A DNA stretch of 64,000 nucleotides from an uncultured Pseudodesulfovibrio sp. GTDB taxonomy: Bacteria > Desulfobacterota > Desulfovibrionia > Desulfovibrionales > Desulfovibrionaceae. The stretch is taken from the NCBI RefSeq assembly GCF_963662885.1, contig NZ_OY760065.1, positions 196,001 to 260,000 on the forward strand, written 5' to 3'. Below are positions 35,001 through 42,074 of this stretch, in pieces (positions within the stretch are counted from its first letter, which is position 1; each line of letters begins with the position of its first letter). A program made the translations under genes and the position numbers. The notes under the pieces are model-generated. The model had not been told where the DNA came from. It did no database searches and worked only from the letters and a program-made list of their open reading frames with translations.

Positions 35001-35611
35001 CGGACCGCGACAACGCCAGCCTGCAGCACATCTACGATGAGGAAGACCCGGCGGTTGTCTGGGCCATTCTGTCCGCCATCTTCGCGGGGCAGAAGGTCGG
35101 CAAGAAGGTCGGCTTCTGCGGCCAGGGCGTGTCCAACTCCGTGATCCTGCGCGGCCTGGTGGCCATTGCGGGCATCGTGTCCGCTTCGGTTGTGCCCGAT
35201 ACCTATTACCAGACCAAGCTGGACATGGCCGAGATCGAATCCGAAAACATCAAGACCAGTGGCCTGGGCGCCTGGCTCAAGACGCAGCACATGGTCAAGC
35301 TCCAGGAACTCCTGGAGGCCAACAGCTACGGCCATATCCTGAAGAAATACAAGTCCCCCGAGGACTTCATGGAATGGTACGAGGGCGAATTGGACCGTTT
35401 CAGCGAGCAGCTTCGCGATCACATGGAGACTCCCAAGGAGGAGTTCTACCGTCAGGAGATGGAGCAGTTCCGCGCGACCTTCCACAAGCCGGTTATCTAC
35501 GCCAGCTGGGATTGGCATCACACTGTGGAAGATGCCATGCACCATGCCGGTTTCGCGACCTTCGAGGAGCAGGATGCGGCTTTGGAGAAGCAGCGCAAAA
35601 AGCAGTGGTAG
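32021..35611 (+). CDS. Phosphoenolpyruvate synthase-like protein (long form)
   Basis: The 1196-aa protein has a PPDK_N ATP-binding part (VAVRSSAAGEDSRKKAF), a phosphohistidine domain (GGDTSHAAITSRELGIP, His532) and a PEP-utilising barrel (GLLRAEFMLG; MFPFVRTLEEA; GSNDMTQMVLATDRDN; catalytic Cys region GFCGQGVSNS). Classical PpsA is about 800 aa; the excess includes a long helical insert (about 640-850) inside the barrel. It should make PEP from pyruvate, or a related phosphoryl transfer. The ATG at 32021 has RBS GGAGGA. A neighbouring pair with pyc is what I recall from Desulfovibrio vulgaris. Whether it is a true PEP synthase is unproven. Confidence 0.85.
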   Translation: MAKAKNDATDKTPAVKAKKVDAKVESLKQKLVLNGAEIKKIGEDAELLVGGKNYNTAIISQVPGIRAPEFRAISSNAFHILLDETKVNAAVVRATVDKEYNKIDWYSDAVNEDSDYLQHFVREVGKKIREESKKQSGTPIRLRTFINNVVEGFATSPEGIDQLRMRSVLVQSAILSVEMPEGVGKEVKGAYQSICKEAGLDDVPVAVRSSAAGEDSRKKAFAGLQDTYLNIVGEDECLEAYHWDCASAYNLRSMTYRREAILDAITLAEKTGDDSIAETAKKEWAIEHTSLSVCMMRMINPVISGTAFSADTATGCRGTNRNDLVSIDASYGLGEAVVGGMVTPDKFYVFQREGDREVVIRYMGCKEKKIVYKEDGSGTHVVKVADNEVFRWALSIAQAETVAQGVRNISKAYGGMIMDTEFCIDKTDRLWFVQARPETRWNEDFELHPHTIFMRRLEVDKKAIDSAEVILEGNGASRGAGQGTVKYLRSALELNKINKGDILAADRTDPDMVPGMRIASAILANVGGDTSHAAITSRELGIPAIIGIQRLEALRSMDGQQVTVDGSRGKVYRGELPLVEVGGEINVSELPKTKTKVGLILADVGQALFLSRLRNVPDFEVGLLRAEFMLGNIGVHPMALEAYDKDALNDLVEEKLQEMDHHLTKVMKEQLDAGLITMPLKLREYVGLITGLTREMESLAEQEGARSTDEVLAMHRRLREMDHKLDEHISNATERLDVLKTSIDPEAHVAVVLGYHDMLEPTPSVRTEAWKIRQQHEKVVTEYVARLKEDPDFVAHLDKITRLREEVALKMGLKSEMDEVATLPDRIRRLLESRGYTTGKENYIQTLSQGLALFAMAFYGSNIVYRTTDFKSNEYRNLLGGSLFEAHEDNPMIGYRGVSRNIHDWELEAFKLARGIYGGRNLSIMFPFVRTLEEARSMKRYLKQVHNLESGKDDLKVILMAEIPSNAILCKEFLKEVDGFSIGSNDMTQMVLATDRDNASLQHIYDEEDPAVVWAILSAIFAGQKVGKKVGFCGQGVSNSVILRGLVAIAGIVSASVVPDTYYQTKLDMAEIESENIKTSGLGAWLKTQHMVKLQELLEANSYGHILKKYKSPEDFMEWYEGELDRFSEQLRDHMETPKEEFYRQEMEQFRATFHKPVIYASWDWHHTVEDAMHHAGFATFEEQDAALEKQRKKQW

Positions 35612-35633
35612 CCATCGCTGCATACGATACACA

Positions 35634-35667
35634 AAAAGGCCCCGACCATTCTGGTCGGGGCCTTTTC
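35634..35667. terminator. Bidirectional terminator after the PEP-synthase-like gene
   Basis: AAAGGCCCCGACC pairs with GGTCGGGGCCTTT over an ATTCT loop, with A- and T-runs on both sides. Confidence 0.93.
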
Positions 35668-35686
35668 CATTCATTGGTATCAAGGG

Positions 35687-35986
35687 TCAGGCGATCTTGT
35701 CGGCTATGGATCCGATGCCCGTCTCGGCCGCCATCTGATGCATGGTCTGCTGAATGTCAATGTCCGTACCGGTGGAGGAGAAATCCGTACCAGTGCCGAG
35801 GTAGTCTTCGGTTCGGGATGCGACTTCCAGCCCGGCCACGGTTTGTTCCCTGTTGTCCAGCCCGCCGGTGGGGTTGATGCCCGAACCTATTTCGCTGCTG
35901 TGGTCGGTGATGGATTCAGGGCCGAGGAGTTGGTTGTCCATACTCATGCTCTGGACCGTGTCCATGGATATGCTGAAATCAGACAT
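35687..35986 (-). CDS. Small hypothetical protein next to flagellar genes (99 aa)
   Basis: I do not recognise it. It is Ser/Thr/Asp/Gly-rich, with no membrane segment, and ends in a short amphipathic helix (QQTMHQMAAETGIG). An RBS (GGAGG, five bases upstream) supports the start. It is downstream of the flaG-like gene on the same strand (146-base gap). A motility role is only guilt by association. Confidence 0.5.
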   Translation of the reverse strand: MSDFSISMDTVQSMSMDNQLLGPESITDHSSEIGSGINPTGGLDNREQTVAGLEVASRTEDYLGTGTDFSSTGTDIDIQQTMHQMAAETGIGSIADKIA

Positions 35987-36132
35987 GGGCGCCTCCGTAG
36001 TTGGGCATTGTACATATCAACTATGCCCCAGCAGGAATCCGTTGGCAACCCCATGAGAGAAGGGCGCACCAGCGCCAAAGACGCCCCCTGCCGTGTGGCT
36101 GGGGCGCGATCCATGGCTGCGTGCGGACAGGC

Positions 36133-36522
36133 TCAGGACATCTTGTCCAGGAAGCCTTGTCCGAGATTCTTCAGAGACTTGGTCAACTTGAGCAGGTCAT
36201 CCTCCGGAATCTTGCGGATGGTCTTCCCATCGGAATCGATGATCTCCACCTGAATGGTGTCGTTGTTCTCCAGGATGTTGAACTTCAGCTTGATGTTCTT
36301 GGACTCAAGGTGTTCCTTGGCCTCGGCGATCAAGGAGTTCAGTTCATCCCGGGTAGGGGTGCCGGATTGGTTGTCCGATTGTGCCTTGTCCTGTGCCGCG
36401 ACCGCGTCGTCGCGTCGGGTGGAGCCGTCCGGGACGGGCGGCTTCTGCACGGCCTTGGGCGGAACAACGCTCTCCGAGCGCAGCTCTTGCTTCACGTCGA
36501 TGTTTATCATGGGGATATTCAT
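36133..36522 (-). CDS. flaG: FlaG-family protein
   Basis: The 129-aa protein has a disordered N-terminal half and a C-terminal FlaG domain (KLKFNILENNDTIQVEIID, then TIRKIPEDDLLKL). FlaG proteins influence flagellar filament length or assembly in several bacteria. ATG 36522 is chosen for its RBS (GGAGGGAAG). It is divergent from fapA-motAB. Confidence 0.8.
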   Translation of the reverse strand: MNIPMINIDVKQELRSESVVPPKAVQKPPVPDGSTRRDDAVAAQDKAQSDNQSGTPTRDELNSLIAEAKEHLESKNIKLKFNILENNDTIQVEIIDSDGKTIRKIPEDDLLKLTKSLKNLGQGFLDKMS

Positions 36523-36664
36523 GGTCTTCCCTCCCTGGTGTTGCACGAATCATCCCAACCTAATATGCCTCTTACGATCATTATCGGCATAATCGCTGGA
36601 TTCTTTAGAGCGAGTCGATATTTAATGGCAAGTATTGAGGCTGTCGTGTAAAAGTTGATAATCA

Positions 36665-36693
36665 TTGACGCAAAGTCGATAATTCAATAGGAT
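36665..36693 (+). promoter_or_regulatory. Candidate promoter for fapA-motA-motB-motB2
   Basis: TTGACG and TAGGAT are separated by exactly 17 bases, about 110 bases ahead of the FapA-domain gene. Confidence 0.45.
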
Positions 36694-36800
36694 CCCGGAG
36701 TATTGAGTCAGGCTTGTAACAGGCCGTTTTGCTTGAGTCTTCATGGCGAACCACGTACCCTTGGGCGGTCGGTTTTTCCATCAAATATTCCAGAGGGGCA

Positions 36801-37919
36801 ATGCCGTTTTTCCTGAAACATTACTTTGATCCCGATTGGGACCCGGCAAAGCTTAAGCCCGCGGAGCAGGCGGACGGGAGCGTGAATCATCACGAGCGTC
36901 AGTTCGTAACGAACGTGGCCGCCGGAGATCTCATCGCCGAGTGGCTTCCGATTGAAGAGGCCGGTGAAGACCTGGACGAGCGGTTTGTGTCGGATGAGAA
37001 ATCTTTTCCGGCGGGCAAGGGCACGGGCATCCGGCGTGAATTCCCGGACAAGCTCTTCGCGGCCGTGGACGGCTATGTCTGCTATAAGGAAGGTCGGATT
37101 CTGGTCCGCAATCCGCTGACGGTTCACTCGGATATAGACTACCATACCGGTAATGTTGACTTTGTTGGTAATGTGGTGGTTGAAGGATCCGTACGCAGCG
37201 GCTTCAGCATCGAGGCCGTGGATGTTCGCGTCAATGACCAAGTGGAAGGGGCGACCATCAAGGCTCGGGGCAATCTGGATTGTCGCGGCGGGGTGAAGGG
37301 GAGCAGATCGGCGCTTCTCAAGACCGGCAAGGACATGAAATTGGCATTTTGCGAATTCGCGACCTTGTTGTCGGGCGGCGACATCATGGTCAAGGGCGCG
37401 CTGATGCACAGCAATGTTTATGCGGGCAAACGGCTGGCCGTTGGCGGCCGGCTTACCGGCGGGAATATCTGCGCATACAACTACATTTACGTGGGTGAAC
37501 AGCTTGGCGGCGGGATGGATACCGATACGGCCCTGGTTCTGGGGTACAAGCCATCGTTGCTGTATGCCGACCAACGCTACAATGTTCGGATCAAGGCCCT
37601 GCACGCGGATATCGCCTCTTTTGAGAAGATCTTGAACAAGGGCGAGGAATTTAGAGCAGAATATCAGCCTCGTCTCGAGTCTGCCAGCAAGGAGCTGGAA
37701 CTGCTCAAAAACCTGAAGGTCAAGTTGTGGAATGGCATTTACGCTACCGAACGGTTGGATGATTGTCGGGTTCTTGTGCCGGGCGTTGTCAAACCGGGCG
37801 TGGAAATATGTATCGGATCAGCGTATTACAAAGTGGACGATTTTTTGGAAGATGTCTTTTTCTATTATGACAATGGTGAAGTAAAAATCGGCGCTTCAGC
37901 TGCAAAAAGCAAGAAATAG
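36801..37919 (+). CDS. FapA (DUF342)-domain protein
   Basis: The 372-aa protein has the FapA pattern: an N-terminal domain, then a right-handed beta-helix with repeated short turns (FVGNVVVEGSVRSGFSIEA; TIKARGNLDCRGGVKG; GGDIMVKGALMHSN; AGKRLAVGG) and a C-terminal coiled coil (about residues 285-325). FapA proteins are cytoplasmic, polymer-forming and of uncertain function, often in motility clusters. ATG 36801 is preferred because AGAGGGG precedes it. motA follows three bases after its stop. Confidence 0.85.
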   Translation: MPFFLKHYFDPDWDPAKLKPAEQADGSVNHHERQFVTNVAAGDLIAEWLPIEEAGEDLDERFVSDEKSFPAGKGTGIRREFPDKLFAAVDGYVCYKEGRILVRNPLTVHSDIDYHTGNVDFVGNVVVEGSVRSGFSIEAVDVRVNDQVEGATIKARGNLDCRGGVKGSRSALLKTGKDMKLAFCEFATLLSGGDIMVKGALMHSNVYAGKRLAVGGRLTGGNICAYNYIYVGEQLGGGMDTDTALVLGYKPSLLYADQRYNVRIKALHADIASFEKILNKGEEFRAEYQPRLESASKELELLKNLKVKLWNGIYATERLDDCRVLVPGVVKPGVEICIGSAYYKVDDFLEDVFFYYDNGEVKIGASAAKSKK

Positions 37920-37922
37920 CAT

Positions 37923-38675
37923 ATGGATATCGCAACTCTTATCGGTTTGGCCGGTGCCTTTGGCCTTGTCGTCACGACAATCATCATGGGCGGCAACGCG
38001 GCGGGATTCATCGATATCCCCTCAGTTGTCGTGGTCATCGGCGGCACATTTGCCGTCATCTTCGTCATGTTCCCCCTGGGCGTGGTCATCAACGCCTTCA
38101 AGGTTGGCATGAAAACCCTGCTTTTCAAGTCTTCCAACCCCCAGGACATCATCAAATTGATCACCTCCCTGGCGGACACTGCCCGTAAGGAAAGTCTGGT
38201 CGCCTTGGAAAAGGTCAACATTGACGACCCGTTTCTGAAAAAAGGCGTGATGCTGGTTGTGGACGGCTCCAGCGAAAGTCTGGTTCGTTCGGTCATGGAA
38301 ATCGAGCTGGAATTCATGAAACAACGTCATCGCCAGGGACAGGCCGTATTCAAGGGCATGGGCACCATGGCCCCGGCCTTCGGTATGATCGGTACCCTCA
38401 TCGGTCTGGTCAACATGCTCTCCAACCTGTCCGATCCTTCGTCTATCGGCCCGGCCATGGCCGTAGCTCTGCTGACCACCTTCTACGGGGCCATCATGGC
38501 TAACGTCATGTTCCTGCCCATGGCCACGAAGTTGGAGGAGCGTTCCGCAGAGGACGTTCTTTTCATGCAGATTATGATTGAAGGGGTCTCTTCCCTGCAG
38601 CACGGTGACCACCCCTCCGTGGTCAAGGAAAAGCTGCAGGCCTTCCTGTCCCCGGCACTGCGCGAAGCATCCTAA
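37923..38675 (+). CDS. motA: Flagellar motor stator protein MotA
   Basis: The 250-aa protein has four membrane segments with the stator-type loop and the conserved proline segment (GMGTMAPAFGMIGTLIG) of TM3, followed by TM4. It is PomA-like in length and N-terminus. With MotB it forms the ion-conducting stator that drives the flagellum. It is first of a motA-motB-motB2 series. Confidence 0.93.
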   Translation: MDIATLIGLAGAFGLVVTTIIMGGNAAGFIDIPSVVVVIGGTFAVIFVMFPLGVVINAFKVGMKTLLFKSSNPQDIIKLITSLADTARKESLVALEKVNIDDPFLKKGVMLVVDGSSESLVRSVMEIELEFMKQRHRQGQAVFKGMGTMAPAFGMIGTLIGLVNMLSNLSDPSSIGPAMAVALLTTFYGAIMANVMFLPMATKLEERSAEDVLFMQIMIEGVSSLQHGDHPSVVKEKLQAFLSPALREAS

Positions 38676-38696
38676 TTCCCGTCACGCGGAGAGCCC

Positions 38697-39461
38697 ATGG
38701 CCAAGGACGAAGAAGTCATACGCAGAAAGCCGCCGGAGGATCCGCCGGGCGACGAGGGGTTGCCCCCGTGGATGGCCACGTTTGCCGACATGGTCACGCT
38801 TTTGTTGTGTTTTTTTGTTCTGCTGTTGTCTTTTGCCCAGCAGAGTGAGGAGAAATTTCGTGACGCCTTGGGGTCCCTGAAGGGAGCCTTTGGCGTCAAA
38901 GAGGTGCGTGCCGTCTCCGAAGAGTTGGCCCAGTTCAATACCAGCTCCAAGGCGACCGAGGAGATGGCTTCTTCAATCTCTCACGACCAGCGATTGCTTT
39001 TGTCAGTGGTCATGCGCGTTAAATCCATGCTTGAAGAGCTGGATGTGAAGCTCAAGGAAGGGGCGGGAGTGAGCGCTGATCGGGACGGCGTTGTTTTTCG
39101 CGCAAATTCGGCTGCGTTGTTCGAGCCCAATACCGCCGTGCTTCGGCCGGATGCCGGGAAGATGCTGGATGCGGTCATCAAGGTGCTCAAGGATTACAAG
39201 TTGAATCTCGTGGTGCGGGGACATACGGACGATCGGCCCATTCATACGGCCAAATATCCTTCCAATTGGGAACTCTCCGCAGCACGAGCGGCCGTCGCTC
39301 TGGATTATATCGTCAACAAGGGGGGCATCGAGATCAACCGCGCCAAAGCCGTAGGTTACGCGGATACTCGCCCTGAAGTACCCAATGATACGGAAGCCGA
39401 TCGGTTGAAGAACCAGCGGGTCGAATTTTACATGCATATGCCCCAACGGGACGCTTGGTAG
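38697..39461 (+). CDS. motB: Flagellar motor protein MotB, first paralogue
   Basis: The 254-aa protein has one N-terminal membrane helix (PPWMATFADMVTLLLCFF) containing the ion-binding Asp, a linker, and a C-terminal OmpA-like peptidoglycan-binding domain (RGHTDDRP, NWELSAARA). It anchors the stator to the wall. It is followed after 11 bases by a second motB. Confidence 0.92.
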   Translation: MAKDEEVIRRKPPEDPPGDEGLPPWMATFADMVTLLLCFFVLLLSFAQQSEEKFRDALGSLKGAFGVKEVRAVSEELAQFNTSSKATEEMASSISHDQRLLLSVVMRVKSMLEELDVKLKEGAGVSADRDGVVFRANSAALFEPNTAVLRPDAGKMLDAVIKVLKDYKLNLVVRGHTDDRPIHTAKYPSNWELSAARAAVALDYIVNKGGIEINRAKAVGYADTRPEVPNDTEADRLKNQRVEFYMHMPQRDAW

Positions 39462-39472
39462 GGATAAGTATT

Positions 39473-40225
39473 ATGGCTGAACAGGAAGCAATGGAACAGC
39501 AGGGCGGAGGGCCCAAGTCTGATCCGCCCAAGCCCGAAGAGGGGATTCCGCCGTGGATGGCCACGTTTGCCGACATGGTCACCTTGTTGCTGTGCTTTTT
39601 TGTCCTGCTCCTGTCTTTTACCAACCAGGACGTGACCAACTTCCGTAAACTCATGGGGTCCATCCAGGAGGCGCTTGGCGTTCAATACGAGGACAGTTCG
39701 GCTCTTTCAACTCCATATGCGGACACGACCTTCAAGGAACGACAGAGCGTTAAGGAAAACAGGCAGATAGTCGAGTTGGGTGTGATCCTGAAAAAAGCCA
39801 TCCGGGCCAAGGATCTGACCCATATGGCCAAGGTCAGTTCCGACAAGTCGGGCGTCATGCTCAGGATGAGCAGTCCGGTGCTTTTCGACAAAGGGTCTGT
39901 GGAGCTGACCGCGGAGGCAAAGCAGGCCTTGGAAGTGGTCATCGACTCGATGAAAAAGACTGACTTTAATCTTGTTATCCGGGGCCACACCGATGGAGAA
40001 GCGCCGGAGTCTCAGCACTATGGTTCCAATTGGGCCTTGTCCGCGGCTCGGGCGGCTCGTTGTTTGCGGTATATTCTCGACCATTCGGATATCCAGCCTA
40101 CGCGGATGAAGGCCGTGGGCTATGGCGGTTCCAAGCCGCTCCTGCCGAGTACTTCCGAAGAGAATCGCCACGCCAACAGACGCGTTGAGTTCTTTTATGT
40201 CCCCTCAGGGCGATCAAAGTGGTAG
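39473..40225 (+). CDS. motB2: Flagellar motor protein MotB, second paralogue
   Basis: The 250-aa protein repeats the MotB layout: PPWMATFADMVTLLLCFF with the Asp, then an OmpA-like domain (RGHTDGEAPESQ, NWALSAARA). It is clearly diverged from the first copy in the middle and probably pairs with the same MotA, giving two stator types or a mixed one. The start at 39473 is used because an upstream ATG would overlap motB. Confidence 0.9.
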   Translation: MAEQEAMEQQGGGPKSDPPKPEEGIPPWMATFADMVTLLLCFFVLLLSFTNQDVTNFRKLMGSIQEALGVQYEDSSALSTPYADTTFKERQSVKENRQIVELGVILKKAIRAKDLTHMAKVSSDKSGVMLRMSSPVLFDKGSVELTAEAKQALEVVIDSMKKTDFNLVIRGHTDGEAPESQHYGSNWALSAARAARCLRYILDHSDIQPTRMKAVGYGGSKPLLPSTSEENRHANRRVEFFYVPSGRSKW

Positions 40226-40243
40226 CCCAACCTGTCTGAACAC

Positions 40244-40280
40244 CAAAAAAGGCCCCGCCAATCTGGCGGGGCCTTTTTCT
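40244..40280. terminator. Bidirectional terminator between motB2 and ssrA
   Basis: GGCCCCGCC/GGCGGGGCC with A- and T-runs on both sides serves both convergent transcripts. Confidence 0.92.
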
Positions 40281-40288
40281 TTGAAAGA

Positions 40289-40674
40289 TGGTGGAGGCGG
40301 GGAGAGTCGAACTCCCGTCCGAGAACGATCCGCGAAAGCGTCTACAGGTTTAGGTCCGGATTAAGATTTCGTACGATGGCTTGCTCCGGGCCGGACGGCC
40401 ATCGAACTAGATCCTTTGAGTGTTTCGCAGCTCCGGCAAGGAACGAACCTCGGCTTGCTAGCCCTATGGTTTGACGACCCTTCCCGCTTATAAGGCGTCG
40501 GCGGGAGAATCGTGACAAGCTATGTTGTCAGTTGCAACTCTGCAATTAAGCAGCCATTGCGTATTCGTAATTGTCGTTGGCAATTATCTTTGTGGTCGAT
40601 TTTAACGAGGCCATCGACCAACCTCGACCTGCGGCTTCGGCTTCAACTATCCCCGTCGAAACCAGTGCGCCCCC
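40289..40674 (-). ncRNA. ssrA: tmRNA (ssrA)
   Basis: The minus strand begins GGGGGCG and ends CGCCTCC-ACCA, pairing as the tRNA-like acceptor; the 3' T arm (GGGAG-TTCGACT-CTCCC) is clear. The tag frame (40546-40581) encodes ANDNYEYAMAA then TAA, with the characteristic C-terminal AA. Length 386 nt is normal. tmRNA rescues stalled ribosomes with SmpB. Confidence 0.95.
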
Positions 40675-41253
40675 ATTTCAAAGAACCGTTTGGGACATGT
40701 CCTATATATGTACTTGTTGCCGTTTGGCAACCTAAACCGTCGTTTTTCAGCGGATAGACTGTTTGATTGGGCATATCTTTTGAAGATCATTTTTGTTCAG
40801 ATGGTTGGATTGTTTCTAGATTAAATCTAGATAAACTCTAGAAATAAAACCCCTCTTCGATTTCTCCATTCATACCATCAATTTATTATATCTTAATACT
40901 AAAGTTCATTCGGTGTATTTTAACCAACCCTATCATGATCCAGTTTGCATGGAATTGGAAAGGGGCGGCCTAAGCTTGTGTTGGCTAAAAGGCGTTTGTG
41001 TTCGCCCCCTAAGGGGAGGCGAGCCATGTCTTTTATTCAAAATAGAGGAACTTTCCAGGCGTATGAAGAAACGGATGCTTTTTTTACATACTATGAAACT
41101 ACACGGATGCCTCAAGGACTGAAGGGGGTAGAGCACTGGTTGTCAGTTCTATTGTAAAAAAAGGAGACTGGCTTATTTTATTGAGACAATGGCTTGCATA
41201 TCGGCGGGATGCTGATAAGGTGGGGACAATAATCATTTCCATATGGAGGCATC
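40675..41253. other. Intergenic region between ssrA and the superoxide reductase gene, 579 bases
   Basis: The ssrA promoter should lie on the minus strand here. The striking element is three TCTAGA copies at 11-base spacing (40815-40842). Short frames in 40913-41157 have no RBS or family resemblance and are not called. Confidence 0.5.
40815..40842. repeat. Three TCTAGA palindromes at exact 11-bp spacing
   Basis: TCTAGA occurs at 40815, 40826 and 40837, i.e. once per helical turn, and the whole 33-base block is roughly dyad-symmetric about the middle copy. This is the pattern expected of a cooperative operator. It lies about 140 bases upstream of ssrA (minus) and about 410 upstream of the superoxide reductase gene. 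Confidence 0.55.
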
Positions 41254-41652
41254 ATGAGCAACAGACGTGTTTTCCTGAAATCGGCCCTGGCCCTGGCGGC
41301 CGGGCTTTCCCTTGGTGTCCACAAGGCTTCCGCTGAAACGGGCCCGTTTCCTTCCAATATCGTCTACACAGCCGACGATCCCGGCCAGTGGGACAAAAAG
41401 GTTGGAACCCATGCGCCCCAGGTGACCGTGGCTGACGGCAAGGTCACTATCCAGACCAAGCACCCCATGAGTTCCGCCCATTACATCGTCCGCCATACAT
41501 TGGTTGGCGCTGACGGCACGGTCCTTGGAGCCCAGGTCTTTACGCCTGAGGATAAGCCCGAATCCAGCTATGACATTCCGGCCAAGGGCGAATATTACGC
41601 CACCAGTTTCTGTAACCTGCATGATTTCTGGGTAACCAAGTTTACTGTCTAG
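41254..41652 (+). CDS. Exported superoxide reductase (neelaredoxin/desulfoferrodoxin-type, Tat signal)
   Basis: The 132-aa protein starts MSNRRVFLKSALALAAGLSLG, a twin-arginine-like signal, followed by a superoxide reductase domain with Fe ligands at His53, His70, His76, Cys120 and His123 (CNLHDFW motif). Tat export fits folding and iron insertion in the cytoplasm. It would reduce superoxide to peroxide in the periplasm. There is no N-terminal Cys4 desulforedoxin domain. RBS GGAGG is five bases from the ATG. A terminator follows. Confidence 0.85.
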   Translation: MSNRRVFLKSALALAAGLSLGVHKASAETGPFPSNIVYTADDPGQWDKKVGTHAPQVTVADGKVTIQTKHPMSSAHYIVRHTLVGADGTVLGAQVFTPEDKPESSYDIPAKGEYYATSFCNLHDFWVTKFTV

Positions 41653-41668
41653 TCGGGAATCGAAGAAA

Positions 41669-41702
41669 AGCCCGTACGGTTCGCCGTACGGGCTTTTTTT
41701 GT
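41669..41702 (+). terminator. Rho-independent terminator after the superoxide reductase gene
   Basis: AGCCCGTACGG pairs with CCGTACGGGCT over TTCG and is followed by seven T. Confidence 0.9.
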
Positions 41703-42074
41703 GGAGGCATTTTTGAATCCGGACTGAGATCATGACCTCTGTCAGATGGCGGGGCAGTCCAAGGCTTCGACCGGTAGCATGACCGGTTATGAAATTGGCC
41801 CTGTCAAGTTTCACAGGGATGACATTCATATAAGTAACCGTTCGTATATTGGGAATGGTAAACTGAATACAAATACCTCGGAAACCCATTTGCATAGAGG
41901 CGTAGGGGGATGGCGCAAGAGGGAAAGGCTTGATTTGCTTGAGAGGGGATTTGCCCTTTCGGAATCGGAATCGTCAATGCACCCAGAGTATTTTATAAAT
42001 ATGGAAAATATAATTGCTTATGATATTCCGTGCGCTATTCTCTTACCAGATATCGCATAGTAGGGAGGAGTGTC
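41703..42074 (+). other. Leader of the chemoreceptor gene, 372 bases
   Basis: No convincing gene is present. There is one small hairpin, CCCTGT/ACAGGG near 41802, and a repeated ACCGGT (about 41768 and 41780). No recognisable riboswitch or promoter. Confidence 0.3.

Noticed and set aside
32003..35683. A 1226-codon open frame opposite the PEP-synthase-like gene
   Set aside because: Same artefact: low-complexity composition and exact antisense overlap with a real gene with PEP-synthase motifs.
40512..40757. An open frame over the tmRNA gene
   Set aside because: It lies on the opposite strand of a well-supported tmRNA.
40913..41157. Short frames between tmRNA and the superoxide reductase gene
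   Set aside because: Several overlapping short frames, none with an RBS or recognisable sequence.
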